From the NCBI RefSeq assembly GCF_000165425.1, contig NW_001799626.1:203317-267316 (forward strand): a DNA stretch of 64,000 nt. Reading direction: 5' to 3'. Both the position numbers and the translations under genes were made by a program. Positions 11,426-24,311 of the stretch are shown one piece after another. The stretch's first letter is position 1; each line of letters starts with the position of its first letter. This stretch comes from Paramecium tetraurelia (Eukaryota; Ciliophora; Oligohymenophorea; Peniculida; Parameciidae). Below the pieces are notes generated by a model. It was not told the origin of the DNA, did no database searches, and saw only the letters and a list, made by a program, of their open reading frames with translations.

Positions 11426-14011
11426 ATGTTTAAATATTAATTATCGGCCCCTTTTAAGGTGCAACTAACTATGATACTTTTACTAATATTTCACTTCGTT
11501 AGATAACTTCTATCATATTATTATCAATAGGATCAATACATAATATTAATGATGTCGAATTTTTTATTCCAAATAGCATTGGAGCTGATTTTCATTAATA
11601 ATGAGACTGTTAATTAAAGGGCTTTATAATTTGTATTAATTTTGATTAATGTTATTCTCTTTTAAGTAGAATCAATTAAATATGGCATCGATAATGTAGA
11701 TTCTAATTATTCTTATATAATTATAATGTACTTACTAAATAACTATTAAAATTAGGAAATTAGAAAGGCATTTTGGTAAGTAATTTATAAATTTCTACTC
11801 TTGATTCTTTTTTTAAGCTTTTATTATTCCAAAGAGGAATCAAAAGAATAAAGAAGCATCGATTATTATTGCAAGATTGTAAATTAAAAATTAAATATGG
11901 CAATTGTTATTTTCTTATTGCAAGAGATCAAAGGATAGGAGCAAAAGTAAAATATTTTATCAACTATTGATGAAAAAATAATGTCAAAATATAACCAGAA
12001 TACAAAAAAGAAGGAATGTGTTAAGCAAGATACAAAAAGATCATCATTTTAAGATCTAAGTGAAATACTCACAGACAGAAAGCAAACTATCTAAAAATAT
12101 TAATTATACTAGTAATTAGATCAAACTTTATTGTTGGATATTTTAACTGAAGCAGTAATTATTATAAAATTTGAAAAATCAGAGGAACCTCATATTTATA
12201 AACCGCGAATTGATTATTAGAATTAAATAAGCAAAGCTATGTTTTAGAAAAACAATTCAGATTTGCTCTAATTTTTTGAAAAAACAACAAGCGAAGTTTT
12301 GAGCGATGACTCACCAGTTAATCCTAGAAACTCATTATTATCTTTCTAAAGTTTTGCATAATAATAATACAAAAATATGAAAAGATCTTCCAAATTTAAC
12401 CCTTAGTAATACTTTGTTGCAGAAAATAAGTAAGATTAAAAATCGGCAGGACTCCATTCTGTTTCCCCAAGATTAAGATCTTTAACTACTTAAGTAAAAT
12501 CAATTATTTAATTTAGCTTAATACTATTTATAAATCTTTACTCTATGTATATAATACTAAGAAAGTACGATTTGAAATAAACGGCAAAGTAGAAGCGTTG
12601 ATAATCGAAACCAACTTCGAGATTGATAACACAAAAAAAACTGTTGAAATGCTCGTCACAATAGGGGGAGATGATTTACTTCTTGTGATTGCTCGAGATG
12701 TAGTGCATAGGAAAAACATAAAGGAACTTTTTGAAATAAATTAATCTAAATCTAAAATTTTATCTTTTGTAAGTCATGAATTTAGATCACCTTTGAATGT
12801 TATGATAAATGTCCTTTAAAATATGATGGAGGATAAAAGTTTAAAAAATTCTTTATTGCAGCCTCTCAAAATAGTGTTGGAGAACTCATACTATATGCTA
12901 AACTTATCAAATGATTTACTTGATTTAGCACAGATAAAAAATGAAACTTTTAGTTTAAATCTAAAAACGATAGATATCATCTAATTAGGAGAGGAATGCA
13001 TAAAGATGTTTTAATTATAGGCAGAGCAAAAAAATATAAAGTTAAATGTAATTACTAATATAAAGCCTTTATATATATATACTGATAAAAGTCGATTGAA
13101 ATAGATAATTATAAATCTTTTAGCAAATGCAATGAAATTCACGTAGAAAGGAAGCATTTCAATTAAAATTAAATAAAGAGGATTCTTAGTAGATGTTGGA
13201 GTTGAAGATACTGGAATTGGAATTTCGTAGTAAAATCAAAATAAATTATTTAAGGCATTTGTAAAAATTAAAGATAGCGAAAATTAAAAATTAAATGAAT
13301 AAGGAGTTGGATTAGGACTTGTAATTAGTAATAAAATAGCATAACAATTATCATCTGATGGTTAAGGATTAAGAGTTATTTCCAGAGATACTACACACTT
13401 GGATCATGGCTCTTTCTTTTATTTGATACTAAAAATTAAATAATTTCACGCAAAAATAACTTCATCAAAGCTATAATAAGTTGATATTGAAGAAATTGAA
13501 TCTCCTTTTTCTGATAAACATATTAAATTATCATAATTTAGAATGACATTTAATAATGGTCAACATTCATTCGCAGATGATTAAAGGATGATTGAAAAAG
13601 CTAATTGCTAACATATTTTGATTGTTGATGATAATGTATTTAATTAAAACATTTTAGAAATGCAAATACAATAATTGTAAATTTATTTATATTCATTTTA
13701 GTACAAAAGCTAAAATTGATAAAAATAATAGTGGAATTGAAGCTATTGAATCGGTGAAATCAAAGAAGTGCAATCAAAATTGTTAAGGCTATAATGCTAT
13801 ATTTATGGATATGGAAATGCCTGGTTTAGATGGGTTTTAGGCATCTACTTAAATTTTATAATTTAATGGAAAAATCAAAATATTCATAGTTTCTGGTTAT
13901 GAAAAATCTCAATTCGATGAAGAAAGCAAAAAAATTGGAATTCAAGAATTTATTGTAAAGCCAATCTCAAAAGATATCATCTAAAGGATAATCCTAGAAA
14001 ATCATTTATGA
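11426..14011 (+). CDS. Hybrid sensor histidine kinase, copy 1 (845 aa)
   Basis: A two-component phosphorelay protein. It should autophosphorylate on His and pass phosphate to its own receiver domain. Residues 1-150 hold several hydrophobic spans, so the sensor is membrane-bound. The kinase core has the H-box VSHEFRSPLN (His about 443), N-box NLLANAMKFT, G1-box EDTGIGI and G2-box GVGLGLVISNK. The receiver starts ILIVDDN, has the phosphoacceptor Asp in FMDMEMPGLDG (about 779), and the conserved Lys in FIVKPIS (about 829). Introns at 12494-12516 (23 nt) and 13677-13701 (25 nt); 846 codons in total. A paralog at 44977-47598 shares both intron positions and the start region. All catalytic residues look intact. 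The sensed signal is unknown. Confidence 0.93.
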
Positions 14012-14059
14012 TTGACAAGTAATATTGTGAAATTATAAATAATTATAACACTATTTTTG

Positions 14060-14403
14060 TCAATTTCCTTTTAGTATTTGATGTTCTAAATTTATATTCT
14101 CAAGTTTCCCATTTTTGACAATTATTTCTGATTTAACCCTTGTAGATCCATTATAAAAATTTAACATTTAAGGTTTCTCAAGATTTTTTTTTTTATTATC
14201 ATTGGGATAAAAAATATTCTGTTGCTTTTGCAATCTTATTTTATTTAAAAATATAGGCTTTTTTTTGGGAATTTATTATTGCTTAGTAAGATTTTGATAT
14301 TTAGAATTCTTGGAAAATACATAACTTATTGCTTAATCCTTATTAAACCTAAAAATTGCATTAATTAAGAATTGTTTAATTTATTTGAAAAAGTTTTAAT
14401 CAT
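14060..14403 (-). CDS. Possible small basic Lys/Asn/Gln-rich protein, start unresolved
   Basis: A frame ending VKNGKLENINLEHQILKGN and TGA 14060-14062 is open for over 100 codons and reads as protein (QIPKKKPIFLNKIRLQKQQ). It lacks an in-frame ATG at its 5' end. The nearest ATG (14401-14403) is in another frame and would need a 17-nt intron, below the usual minimum. It lies 48 bp from the histidine kinase stop and is tail-to-tail with it. It may be a real small gene, a decayed one or a chance frame. Confidence 0.33.
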
Positions 14404-14498
14404 CTTCAATAATAGTATTTATTCAGTTAAATTAATTTGTTTCTTAGTATTAATAAAATGAGATTATATTATTTATTAAAAATTTTAAAATATATTAA

Positions 14499-16072
14499 TC
14501 ATTTAGTATTAGCAATTTAGTGGTTATCATATTCTTATTCACCTTATTATTCTTAATCCAAAGAAAAATGACTTAAGGGACTTAGTTCTTCCAAAATATC
14601 GTTTTGAATTTGTACCTAAGGAGTAACAGCTTTAGGACCATAAAGTGGAGTTCGAGTAACTATAGATAGTTTCTTACTATCTTGACTTATTAATTTTTAA
14701 TTAGGACTATTGTAATTTTATAGATATTAGTTAAAGGAATCTTTATTGGGGCTTTCTTCAATTTAGGAAGTATTGAATTAAGTTGTTTTTTATTATGATT
14801 GTTACTTGCCATTATTTTAAAAGAACGGATGTTACAGACATTGCTCAGAAGTATAACGTTACAAGAAATTATGAGCTGTCATTTTGAATCTAAATTAATA
14901 ATCAATATCTTACAATAGATCCTTTGCATCATAGTCTAATTATTGATATTTTGGTTTTGAAAAGTCCACTTAAAATTCTTTGTTCATCCTTAAAATCTCT
15001 TAATGACCATTTCCTACAAACAATCCTTCTCCCAAAAGCAAAATATGAAATATGACACCTGCCGAAAAAATGTCACAAGCAGCTGTGTATGGCTAGGTTT
15101 TATCAATCAGATTTGCAACTTCAGGAGCCACAAATCCTGGAGTACCACATTTTGGATATAAGTAGGGAAAGGCATCTATTTCTACAGAGAGACCGAAATC
15201 AGCAATAGTCAAGGTATTCAGATTCCCTTTTTCTCTAAATAATATATTTTCTGGTTTTAAATCTCTATGCATAATTTGTTTCGAATGTATATAATGTAAT
15301 CCTGATAAAATCTAATACATGATCTTTTATAATTATAAAATAATTACATTCTGAACTTCTTCTCTACTATAAAGACTTACTTTATTTTTCATTTCCTTAT
15401 ACAAACTTCCGCCTTAAGCTAAATCCATTATCAAGTATATATTGTTGTCTCCCTCATAAACTTCAATGAGATTTATGAGTGATCTGTGCGGACTTAATGT
15501 TCTCATGATTTTAATCTCATTTTAGACTGATTACTTAATATAGAACAATAGTGTTACTTCTCCTTATTCGATAGCCTATACTTTCTTTTTATCAATACAC
15601 TTGGATGCAAATCTTTGATCTGAATGTAAATGTTGTAATTCAAGAACCTAATATAAGAATCAGCTTTTAAATACTAAGGCATAATTTCCCTATCCAATCA
15701 CTTATTAAGCCATATATTCTTCTTAGACTTTTGCTTAAAAAAAGAGGTTAGAAACATTTTTTTTCAATTCGCGAAGTGTTTGATCCTCTCCGAAATATTC
15801 AAATTATATATCGCCACAGTCAAAAATCAATCCCTTTAATTTTAAAGGCTACTCATTTGTATATCTCCAAATCAATCTATTGGTATTGGTGTTAGAAAAT
15901 ATCCGATCTGCTCGTTTTCTATTGGAATCCTAAGAGTAGAATTAGTTCTAATTTCTACTTTATTTGCGATCACTCTGTCAGAAAAGACATAGAAGTAACG
16001 AGTGGATGAACCAAGGAACAATTTTTTGAATAGACGACATTGATATAATTCATCACAAGATTTAGGAAACAT
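14499..16072 (-). CDS. Ser/Thr protein kinase with PH-like N-terminal domain (481 aa)
   Basis: Five introns (29, 27, 24, 24 and 24 nt) give exactly 482 codons. Residues 1-105 look PH-like: [19 protein letters not shown], then [19 protein letters not shown]. The kinase domain starts QQVIGQGNYALV, with VAIK-type Lys in [29 protein letters not shown], a [11 protein letters not shown] activation-loop end and the final [13 protein letters not shown]. All catalytic residues are present, so it should be an active CAMK-like enzyme. Three of the introns are multiples of three with no in-frame TGA. The start codon region overlaps the end of the upstream Hook-like gene by 20 bp on the same strand. Substrate unknown. 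Confidence 0.9.
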
Positions 16073-18091
16073 TATAATTAATGATTATATCTTAGATCGA
16101 TGCAGCCAACAACTACAGCTCTTCCTATTTAATTAATAGCAATTCCTCATAAGTCTTCTTCGTGATTTCAAGCTGTTTATTCATCAACGAAGATTGATTT
16201 ATGGGCACTTTCTTTTTCTTTTTCATTCTAAGTTATTCCTCAGTTTTTTCTAATTTTTGTAAGGCTCCCTCCAATTACTCTTTCATCTAAGGAAATTCCA
16301 CTAGTTGTTTGTCTTACAAAGCGATTTTTTGTAAGGATTACTCAAACTAGCTTCGAATTACATTGTTATCCTATAATGAATGCAGATGAAATATACCTCT
16401 ATTAAACTCAGAACTTTATCCTTAGCATCCTATAATTCTTATTCATATTTATGCTATTCAATAAAAAATTATTCTAATTTAATTTATAATTCCTTCATTT
16501 CTTTGTGTAATTAGTTTTGCTTCTCCTCATATAATGCTCGCTCTGCTAGCAAGTCAGAACATTAGGTTTTCCAGAAAGATAATTATGATGATAGAATCTC
16601 TTCATCAAAACTAGAATCCTATTTCTTGAGGAGAGTAAAGGATTCATAATTGTCATCAGTTTATGTATGAACATCGAGTTTGAGTTTCTGATCCCCTTCT
16701 ATCAAATAATTAGATTTTGTGATTAATTAGGATAATTCTAATCCAAGATTCCTTTTTGGAGTGAAGATTCCACTAAAGTTTCTCCTTTCTTCTCCATCAT
16801 TAAGAGAATGCAACATAACTGAGCTGTTTTCCAATTAGGATTATTCTGTTTTATTGTGGATGTTGTGTTCCAAATCTATTATTTCTTATTTCAATTTAAA
16901 TATTTCCTATTCTCTCAATTTCAATTATCTACTCAAGGACTCATTCTCTGATCTGGCTTTGGAAATATCAAATTCCTATTAGCTTTAGATTTTTTAGTTT
17001 TATTTTTGTAACTACTTTTGAGAGTCTAATTTTTATTGTAACTAATTAACTTTGTTATTTAATTCAATATTCTCTTCTTTCAACTTTGAATTTTACTTCA
17101 AGTTTTCCTTGTTTTTAGTTTATTCTTGAAGAGACTCAGACAATTAAGTTTTAAGTTGTTCACAATATTTTTCTAATTTTTGCATCTAGGTGTATTTTCT
17201 ATATCCGGCCTCCAATTTATTTCTCAAATCTCTAACTATTTCCTCATGCACATCTTTCTCTTATTATTGGTCGTTTTTTAAGGTTTCTATTATTTATTAC
17301 ATTCCTTTAATGTCATCAATTCTATTATGAATATACTCACAAACTTCACTAACTGAATTAGTTTGTGTAACTTCATAAATTTGATTTAAATCTTCATTCA
17401 AAGAATTTATTGTTTTTTATCGTGTTTCTATATCTGTTTGCACTATTTCCATATCTTCCTTCATCTTTTTTTTCTCCATCTCGTACTATTCTTTTGAAAG
17501 CATTAAATCTTGATTCAATTTCTAATTTTCATACTCCAATTCTTCGAATTTACGTAACACTTCATCTGAAATCTTTGATTCTTGATCCAATGTCAATGAA
17601 GATTGTTCTTCTTATATTAATTTTAATAGAACCATTTATGTTTCTTAATCTAGTTGCATCATTGGAGTGACCAATTCACTTGAATATGGCGAATGTATTA
17701 TAGCTTATAATAGGCTTACCATCTATTATATTTTGAAATATTTAATACCATCTCCAAAATACACTATTCATTTCTATTTTTGACAACCTGAAGAAAATTT
17801 GGCTTTTATGGAAGTTTAAGCTTGCTTTCAAATGCATTCCATAATTCCTTAATTTCTTTCATCTACATTTCCCAATTATCATTTTATTCCAATTAAATTT
17901 CTATCTCAAAACTAAATAAAGATAATTGATAATACATGTGATATAACATTTATTATAAAGCAATCCCTGAACTTAAATCTGATAGCTGATTAAGTTTTGG
18001 TTGAATAAATTAAAAGGAGTTGATCTATTTAGAATGTTATTCTTACTAAATTTAAAATAGAGGAAATTTGCTTTAGTTGTTTACTATTCAT
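16053..18091 (-). CDS. Hook-like coiled-coil protein (654 aa)
   Basis: Three introns (22, 26 and 26 nt) give exactly 655 codons. The N-terminal 130 residues resemble the Hook/CCDC88 microtubule-adaptor domain: LSDLSSGIALQQMLYHM, NDNWEMQMKEIKELWNAF, then ILEMMVSLLQAIIHSPYS and MMQLDQETQMVLLKLIQE. From about residue 160 on it is one long coiled coil with few breaks, including a Ser-rich hinge. Hook proteins link dynein to cargo through such coils, so a transport or centrosomal adaptor role is inferred. An in-frame extension to TGA 16053 makes it overlap the kinase start by 20 bp; an unrecognised terminal intron could remove the overlap. Confidence 0.78.
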
Positions 18092-18148
18092 ATAAAATAA
18101 TTATTGAATTTTATTCAAAATAAAACTATAAATTATTTATATTCATTT

Positions 18149-18976
18149 TCAATTAAGGAAAAGTTCAGGGTTTCTCATGTGGTAATAGGGTTTGGCAATT
18201 TTCATTGATCCATGTAGCATCACAAATAAATAAATTGGTCTGATTATATATCTTATATAAAAGAAGAGTTGATAGAAGAAACTTAACCAATTTTCTTTGA
18301 TTACTTCTACAATCACAGAGTTTGATGTAGTATTAGTAATAAATATGGCTACTCTCTCAATCACAACTAAGATAAGCATTAATCCGCTAACCAAAAAAAC
18401 ATACAAAAAATCCCTTAATTTTAAATTTATCATACTTAACTAGAAGTTTAACCATACCCAATTTAAGCGGTTAAGTTTGCCACATCAAAGTGCAAAACAA
18501 CACAAATATGATTCCTGTTATTATGATATGAAGGGCACTCATCCATAGTATCTGAGTTTCTCCCTATTTTATATCTTGCGAAATTTGATTCATTGTTGTT
18601 GGTTCAATAAAGGATGACCAAATCAAATCAAATATTAAAAATACATAAAATATTCCTAATTTAATATATAGGGCTCTTAATTCTGACTATAAACTCTATT
18701 AGATAATATTTTTTACTCTCTCATTTATTTTTGTGAATTCTAATATATTAATTATTAAAACTGATTCAAATAAAAAATTAATATTTTAAATCAAGGAATA
18801 TTTATTACCATTACTTCTATTGGTTTTAACCTTTTTAGAAATTTAGTTTTTTAATAATATTGAAACATTAAATTCTTGGTAATATCGGAACTTTATTCTT
18901 AAACTACTTTGCGTTTATTTCAATACAGAATGAACCCTATAGATTCAAGGATAAAAAGAATTAATGTAATTTAAAA
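18149..18976 (-). CDS. TOM1/THH1-like multi-spanning membrane protein, start unresolved
   Basis: A chain of hydrophobic spans: LILFILESIGFILS, LGIFYVFLIFDLIWSSFIE, ILWMSALHIIIT..FVLFCTLMW, then FLYVFLVSGLMLILVVIERV and a final pair ending ELFLN. Two introns fit (about 20 nt near 18900; 22 nt starting gtatgata). The segment MWQTQPLKLGM followed by the next span recalls the THH1/TOM1/TOM3 family of 7-helix proteins, best known from plants, but this is a recollection of pattern, not an alignment. I could not find an in-frame ATG for the first exon; the frame opens after a TGA near 18977. The C-terminus (TGA 18149) is secure. Confidence 0.55.
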
Positions 18977-19069
18977 TCATTTTTCGAATTAAAATTAAAA
19001 ACTTATTTCTTTTCTATTTTTGAGATATTGAATTTTATATTAATCGTTAGTGTTATATTATTTGCATTA

Positions 19070-19507
19070 ATGAAAAATAATAAAAATTCATACATAAACC
19101 AAGATGACGTAACTATTATGGATACCGCAAAGAATTAACATACGTATTCTAATGTTAAATTATTTTTAACAAATAAAATGATTAATGGAAATTTTGTAAA
19201 ACCTTAAAGAAAAAGACCATAAAGTCAAGCAATAAATAGGGCTTATACATCGAATTCAAATGACAGAAAAACATAAACGGAACAAAAATCATTTGATCTG
19301 CATACTTGGGTGGATTTTGAGGATCAAATAAGAAAAATGGCCATAAAAAGTTTTCACTCATCAATTGAACCTAAACCGAAATTATTAAAAAAATCAATCC
19401 CCAATCAAAAATAATAATTGTAAGCTTAATTTAAGGAGTTGATTAAGGATGTACTTTAAATGAACTTAAGAAATGATCTTTATAATAAATTATCAAAATT
19501 TATTTGA
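19070..19507 (+). CDS. Hypothetical basic protein (145 aa)
   Basis: One clean intronless frame from ATG 19070 to TGA 19505. The product is Lys/Asn/Ser-rich with one better-conserved-looking patch, FDLHTWVDFEDQIRKMAIKSF (about residues 84-104), and a helical C-terminus. No membrane span, signal peptide or known motif. The minus-strand ORF over the same place reads as a shadow. It is divergent from the TOM1-like gene with under 100 bp between them. Confidence 0.58.
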
Positions 19508-19865
19508 TACTTATTTTGTTGCAATTATATGTTTAAACATTTAAGAAAAGAAAAAGGAAATCATTTTTGAGAATGATTAATTAATTTTACTGTTTTTCTG
19601 TTCAATTATAATTCTTCTGTTACTTATAAATAATAATTGCATTTTTAATCATTAGATTGAAGGAAGTCAAAAGGATTTTAGAACAAATCATTCTTCAGAT
19701 GTTATTTACACATAAGTGAGACTTTGATTTAAATATTTTGGAACTCGAATTGATATTTTATTTGTTATTATGCAATTTAAAAAATTATATAATGAGAAAT
19801 TAAATGTTATTCGAATATTACGAGTTAGTTAAATAAACAAAAATTTGAATTAAATTGAAAACATA
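19508..19865. other. Intergenic gap, 358 bp
   Basis: AT-rich; probably holds the 3' end of the upstream gene and the promoter of the TRIM37-like gene. Nothing else seen. Confidence 0.5.
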
Positions 19866-21447
19866 ATGCAATCGAACAAAGGGCATAAGTTAGATGAATT
19901 ACTCACATGCTTTATCTGTCTATCAAACCTAACAAATCCTCATATATGTCCATGTTGCTCAAAATTATGCTGTTATTCTTGTATTACAAAATGGTTGACA
20001 GAGAATAGGCAGGTTTATAAGTTGTTCTTAATTAGAATAGTGTCCACATTGTAGATCCACTTTGAGAATTTAATAATTAGTAAATTGTAGGTTTTTAGAG
20101 GATATCGTGGCATAAAATGATCCATGTCCCCTCCATAATGCTCAATTATAGTATTATTGTGTCACATGTGCACATCCTATTTGTTCTGAGTGTGCAATGT
20201 TTTCTGCACATAAAATGCATGAGTTTGAACATATTTAAAAGGTTTTTGACTCAAAAATCAAAGATGTAAAAACAAAAATGGAAAATGTATAAGAAAAGTT
20301 GAAAAATCTTAAAAATTCAGCAGTAATGATTGATGAATTAATGGATGAATTGAACCGTAGCAAAGACGAGAGGGTTTAAGAGATCTAAGCATATACCGAA
20401 TAACTTCTGTAAAAGTTGGAATAAACACATACAGCCAGAATGGGCAATCTGTAGATGTAAAGATAGAGATTAAATGAAAAGATTCTAATCGCATCTGCAG
20501 AATTAGATACCATATCATAACAGATAAAAGGCTATTAGAAGAGCAAAACAATAATGACAGCACAAGAACTCTTATAAAGAATAGAATCGGTCAATGTTGA
20601 ACCTGAGCAAATTGGCGGTGTGCCTATGAATTTCTAATCAGAAATAACACCTCAGTATGTCTGTGATACTTTTGAATTAAACTCTTTTAATCAGAGTGAA
20701 GAAATTGTATATTCTGATCACCTAATTACTAATGGAATAAGATGGAGACTCAAGATATATCCTCATGGAAATGGAAATGCAAAAAATATTTACATTTCGA
20801 TATTTCTAGAAATGGATTCAAAATATGCAGAAATCAGAAGATATGAATATAAAATAGAGATGATTAACTAAAAAAATGGTTTATCTGTAATTAGAGAATT
20901 TGCGAGTGATTTTGAAGGAGGAGAATGTTGGGGATATAATAGATTCTTTAGAATCGACCTATTATAGAAAGATGGATATTTGGTGAATGACAAATTATTG
21001 TTTAAATATTATGTCAGAGCTCCTAATTATTACACTCAATGTTTGGATATGCAAAGATATATCAAGCAATTAGAATCGTAGGTAAGTATTTAATAGACTA
21101 CCAGAAAAATAGAATAGCAATCATCAATTTAAAAATTAAAAGAAGAAATAGAATAATATGCAGAGAAAATTGAATAATTAGAATAATCATAACCAAGCAA
21201 TACTTCAGAAATTTAAGAAAGCGAAGACGATCATTAATTATAGTAATAATAGGATGAAGAAAGCAGTTCATCCAGCAATCATTCAGATTATTATTTTGAT
21301 GGATAATACTAAGAGATTCCAATCTAATAGGAAAGTTTACCAATAAGAAGAAATCTTATTCAGAAATTTAATTAATCCAGCTTAGTTAACACATCTTAAA
21401 ATCTTAGAAGTCCATTGTCAGAATTTAGTGAAAATTTATATTCTTGA
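19866..21447 (+). CDS. TRIM37-type E3 ubiquitin ligase (RING, B-box, coiled coil, MATH; 517 aa)
   Basis: In animals TRIM37 is a ubiquitin ligase with roles in centriole number control and peroxisomes. One 28-nt intron (20013-20040) splits the RING, and 518 codons result. The RING begins [25 protein letters not shown] and, after splicing, ends [11 protein letters not shown]-box follows ([15 protein letters not shown]...[13 protein letters not shown]), then a coiled coil including KDERVQEI, then a MATH domain with [22 protein letters not shown] and [18 protein letters not shown]. Domain order and these blocks match TRIM37 specifically, not TRIMs in general. The tail is Gln/Ser-rich. A ciliary or basal-body role here is plausible but inferred. 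Confidence 0.94.
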
Positions 21448-21549
21448 ATTTATTCCTTTATAATATTATAATATTATAAAATTATTATTATTTTTAAAAA
21501 CTTTTTATTTGAATGACAAGACTAGTCTAATTTCAAAATTTAAGTATAC

Positions 21550-22023
21550 ATGACAAATAACTATTTGTATCTATTGACTTCAAGCTCTGTTGAATGTATT
21601 TCAGAGTATATTGGATTTATTCCAGATTCAAATTAGTAATAAAATAATTATCGATTTAATTTTTGGAATGAAATCATAATACCTAATAAATTTACTAATT
21701 TTAAAGGTAGTTGTAATTTAATAGCAATAAATATGATAGATATAACTTAAATCAAATATAAATAAAAATATATTAGAAATTGCAATCATCTCAATATTAT
21801 GATAATATACAATCAAACTAATTATCATATAGGAGATTTAACTTGATAAAATCATAGTTATCAGATAACTCTAATACATCCAAAATTAAATGAATTCTAT
21901 TTAACTATGTAGGATTTAATGGAGTATTAAATCTTCAAACACAAAACAATAATTTCATTTTTTCAAAAAGAATATAAATTTGATAAGAATAAACTCAATT
22001 AACTAAAATGCTTTCTTAAATGA
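21550..22023 (+). pseudogene. Open frame interrupted by two in-frame TGA, upstream of and in frame with the next gene
   Basis: From ATG 21550 (MTNNYLYLLT) the frame is open to TGA 21844, continues open to TGA 22021, and then runs in the same frame into the next gene's ATG 22033. The stretches between stops look coding (KFTNFKGSCNLIAINMID; ITLIHPKLNEFYLTM). No GT...AG pair of normal size removes either TGA. Possible readings are a decayed N-terminal extension, an independent 98-aa gene followed by spacer, or chance. I favour decay or chance. Confidence 0.3.
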
Positions 22024-22032
22024 GGCTCCCAA

Positions 22033-23573
22033 ATGTTTAAGGCTCAAGGCAAGTATTTTTGTCAAATAAATATTAATTTTGTTTAATAGATTTCTAATGA
22101 ATTAGTCCCTAAGATTTTGATTATATCAATATATTCACAATTATCAGATCATAGAGATTGCTTGGATAAGTTAAAGAGAGTAATAATCAAATAATTAATG
22201 AGACTCTTAGGATTTTTGGGATAATCAAAATGTGTGAATTTTAATAAGAATAATTAGGTAAATCAATTATGGAAGCATGTCTACCATCAATTAGGTTGTT
22301 AAAATTGATCTTTGTTTAAAGACATAAGGATTCATACAGTCAGGAATCAACTGATATAGAATTGGAATAGTCTAATTGGATGTTTTGAATTTTATAATAC
22401 AAATTAATTTTATCGTTTTAAAGCTTTCATATCTAATAAATTGCTCATATTTAATTTGTTGCTCAATAAATTCGATTTTGAAATATAATAAAAAAAGAGA
22501 AAATTACAAATGGAAATATTGAGGGATTCAATTAAATTACAGGAGGAGAACAAAATGATGAAAAAGCTTACATTGTTATAACAATAGGTTGGATATCCTT
22601 TAGACACTTTAATGAATGATGAGTTTATTCAAAAATTGCCAGAAGAGAGTTTTGTTTGGTAGTTGATCCATCATTATAAATATTTAGGACAATAATCTCT
22701 AAGAAGTATGAATTATTAACAGGATAAAGAGCCAATAAGGAAATTATTCTTTAGGAAGAATTATATAAAAATATCACATTTGGAATGTTTGTAGATGAAT
22801 GCTTTTAAGCAATATTGCATTTCCATTTAGTTATTACTGATTATAAATTCAACTTACATATTATTCAAGATTCTATAAGAACTCTAAATTAGTAGATATA
22901 ACTGTTAGAAGGTCATTCTTAATTGAAGTTTGATCAACCAAATAGACTATCAATCTGTTATACTCGACATAAAAGTCTAAAAACCGATATTTTCAATCAT
23001 TATTAGATTAAATATAAAGCAAATCTTAATGGCTAGGAATAAAAATCAATCTATGCGAGAGGTGATGATTTGACATGTTCATTTCCAATTTTAGAAGAAA
23101 GTAAAACACTAACAATAGCTGTATGGGGTAAAAATAAGGAGAATGGAAAAGAATTCAAGGTTCTAAGTAGGATCGAATTAGATCTAACAGAAGTATTGAT
23201 TTCGTTTCCTTTGTAAAGTTATTCTAAAGAAACAATACAGCCTTGTTTGTTGACCCTAGATTATTAGGATGAGTCACCAGATGCTCCTTTTAATGGAAAA
23301 AATCCAATTGAACTTTAGTATAACTTGATTATAACTTATAGATTTTCACTTTCAATGCCTTCAGAGTAAAGAATACAAACAATGAAGGTTCTTAAGTTCA
23401 GATAGGAAGATTTTGAAAATCAGATTAGATGTGAAATAGATAACAGGAACTCTTACATCCAATCAATCATTCAACCTTTTAATGATTTGCTTTATATTCC
23501 TGGAGAAGATCTAAAAAATAAAAATGAAACAGATCCATAGAGATTTTCATGTGCTGCTTGTAAAATCTTCTGA
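22033..23573 (+). CDS. Protein with coiled coil and C2-like domain (494 aa)
   Basis: Two introns (27 nt starting gttgttaa; 29 nt starting gtagttga) give exactly 495 codons. Residues 1-140 are mixed, with VPKILIISIYSQ and a helical LKRVIIKQLMRLLGFLG. A coiled coil spans roughly 130-190. Residues 290-420 look like a C2 beta-sandwich (SIYARGDDLTCSFP, TLTIAVWGKN, IELDLTEVLISFP, YNLIITYRFSL). The C-terminus ends RFSCAACKIF, with a CAAC near the end that could suggest lipidation, though this is not a canonical CaaX box. I do not recognise the full family. Confidence 0.66.
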
Positions 23574-23768
23574 TATTTAAATGTTTAATATAAATTATTT
23601 TAATTTTGCTCATTATGTATATTAAATCTGATGAATTCTGTTTCAATGTTAATTAAATTGTATACTTTAATTTCCTATAAGGAAAAATTGAGGAAAATTA
23701 GAGCTTAAAAGTGACCAACTGTCTAGAATATTAATCAATAAATTAAGAAAACAATAAAATAAAACACA

Positions 23769-24311
<543 letters not shown>

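Noticed and set aside
11140-11473. Frame starting MICSHGQQNEND upstream of histidine kinase 1
   Set aside because: It overlaps the kinase start in another frame, the paralog has nothing like it, and AT-rich DNA with one stop codon gives such frames by chance.
17410-17670. 86-aa plus-strand ORF
   Set aside because: Antisense to the Hook-like coiled coil.
21076-21095. Possible 15-nt intron in the TRIM37-like gene (gtaagt...tag)
   Set aside because: Too short for this genome, length is a multiple of three and the frame is open without splicing.
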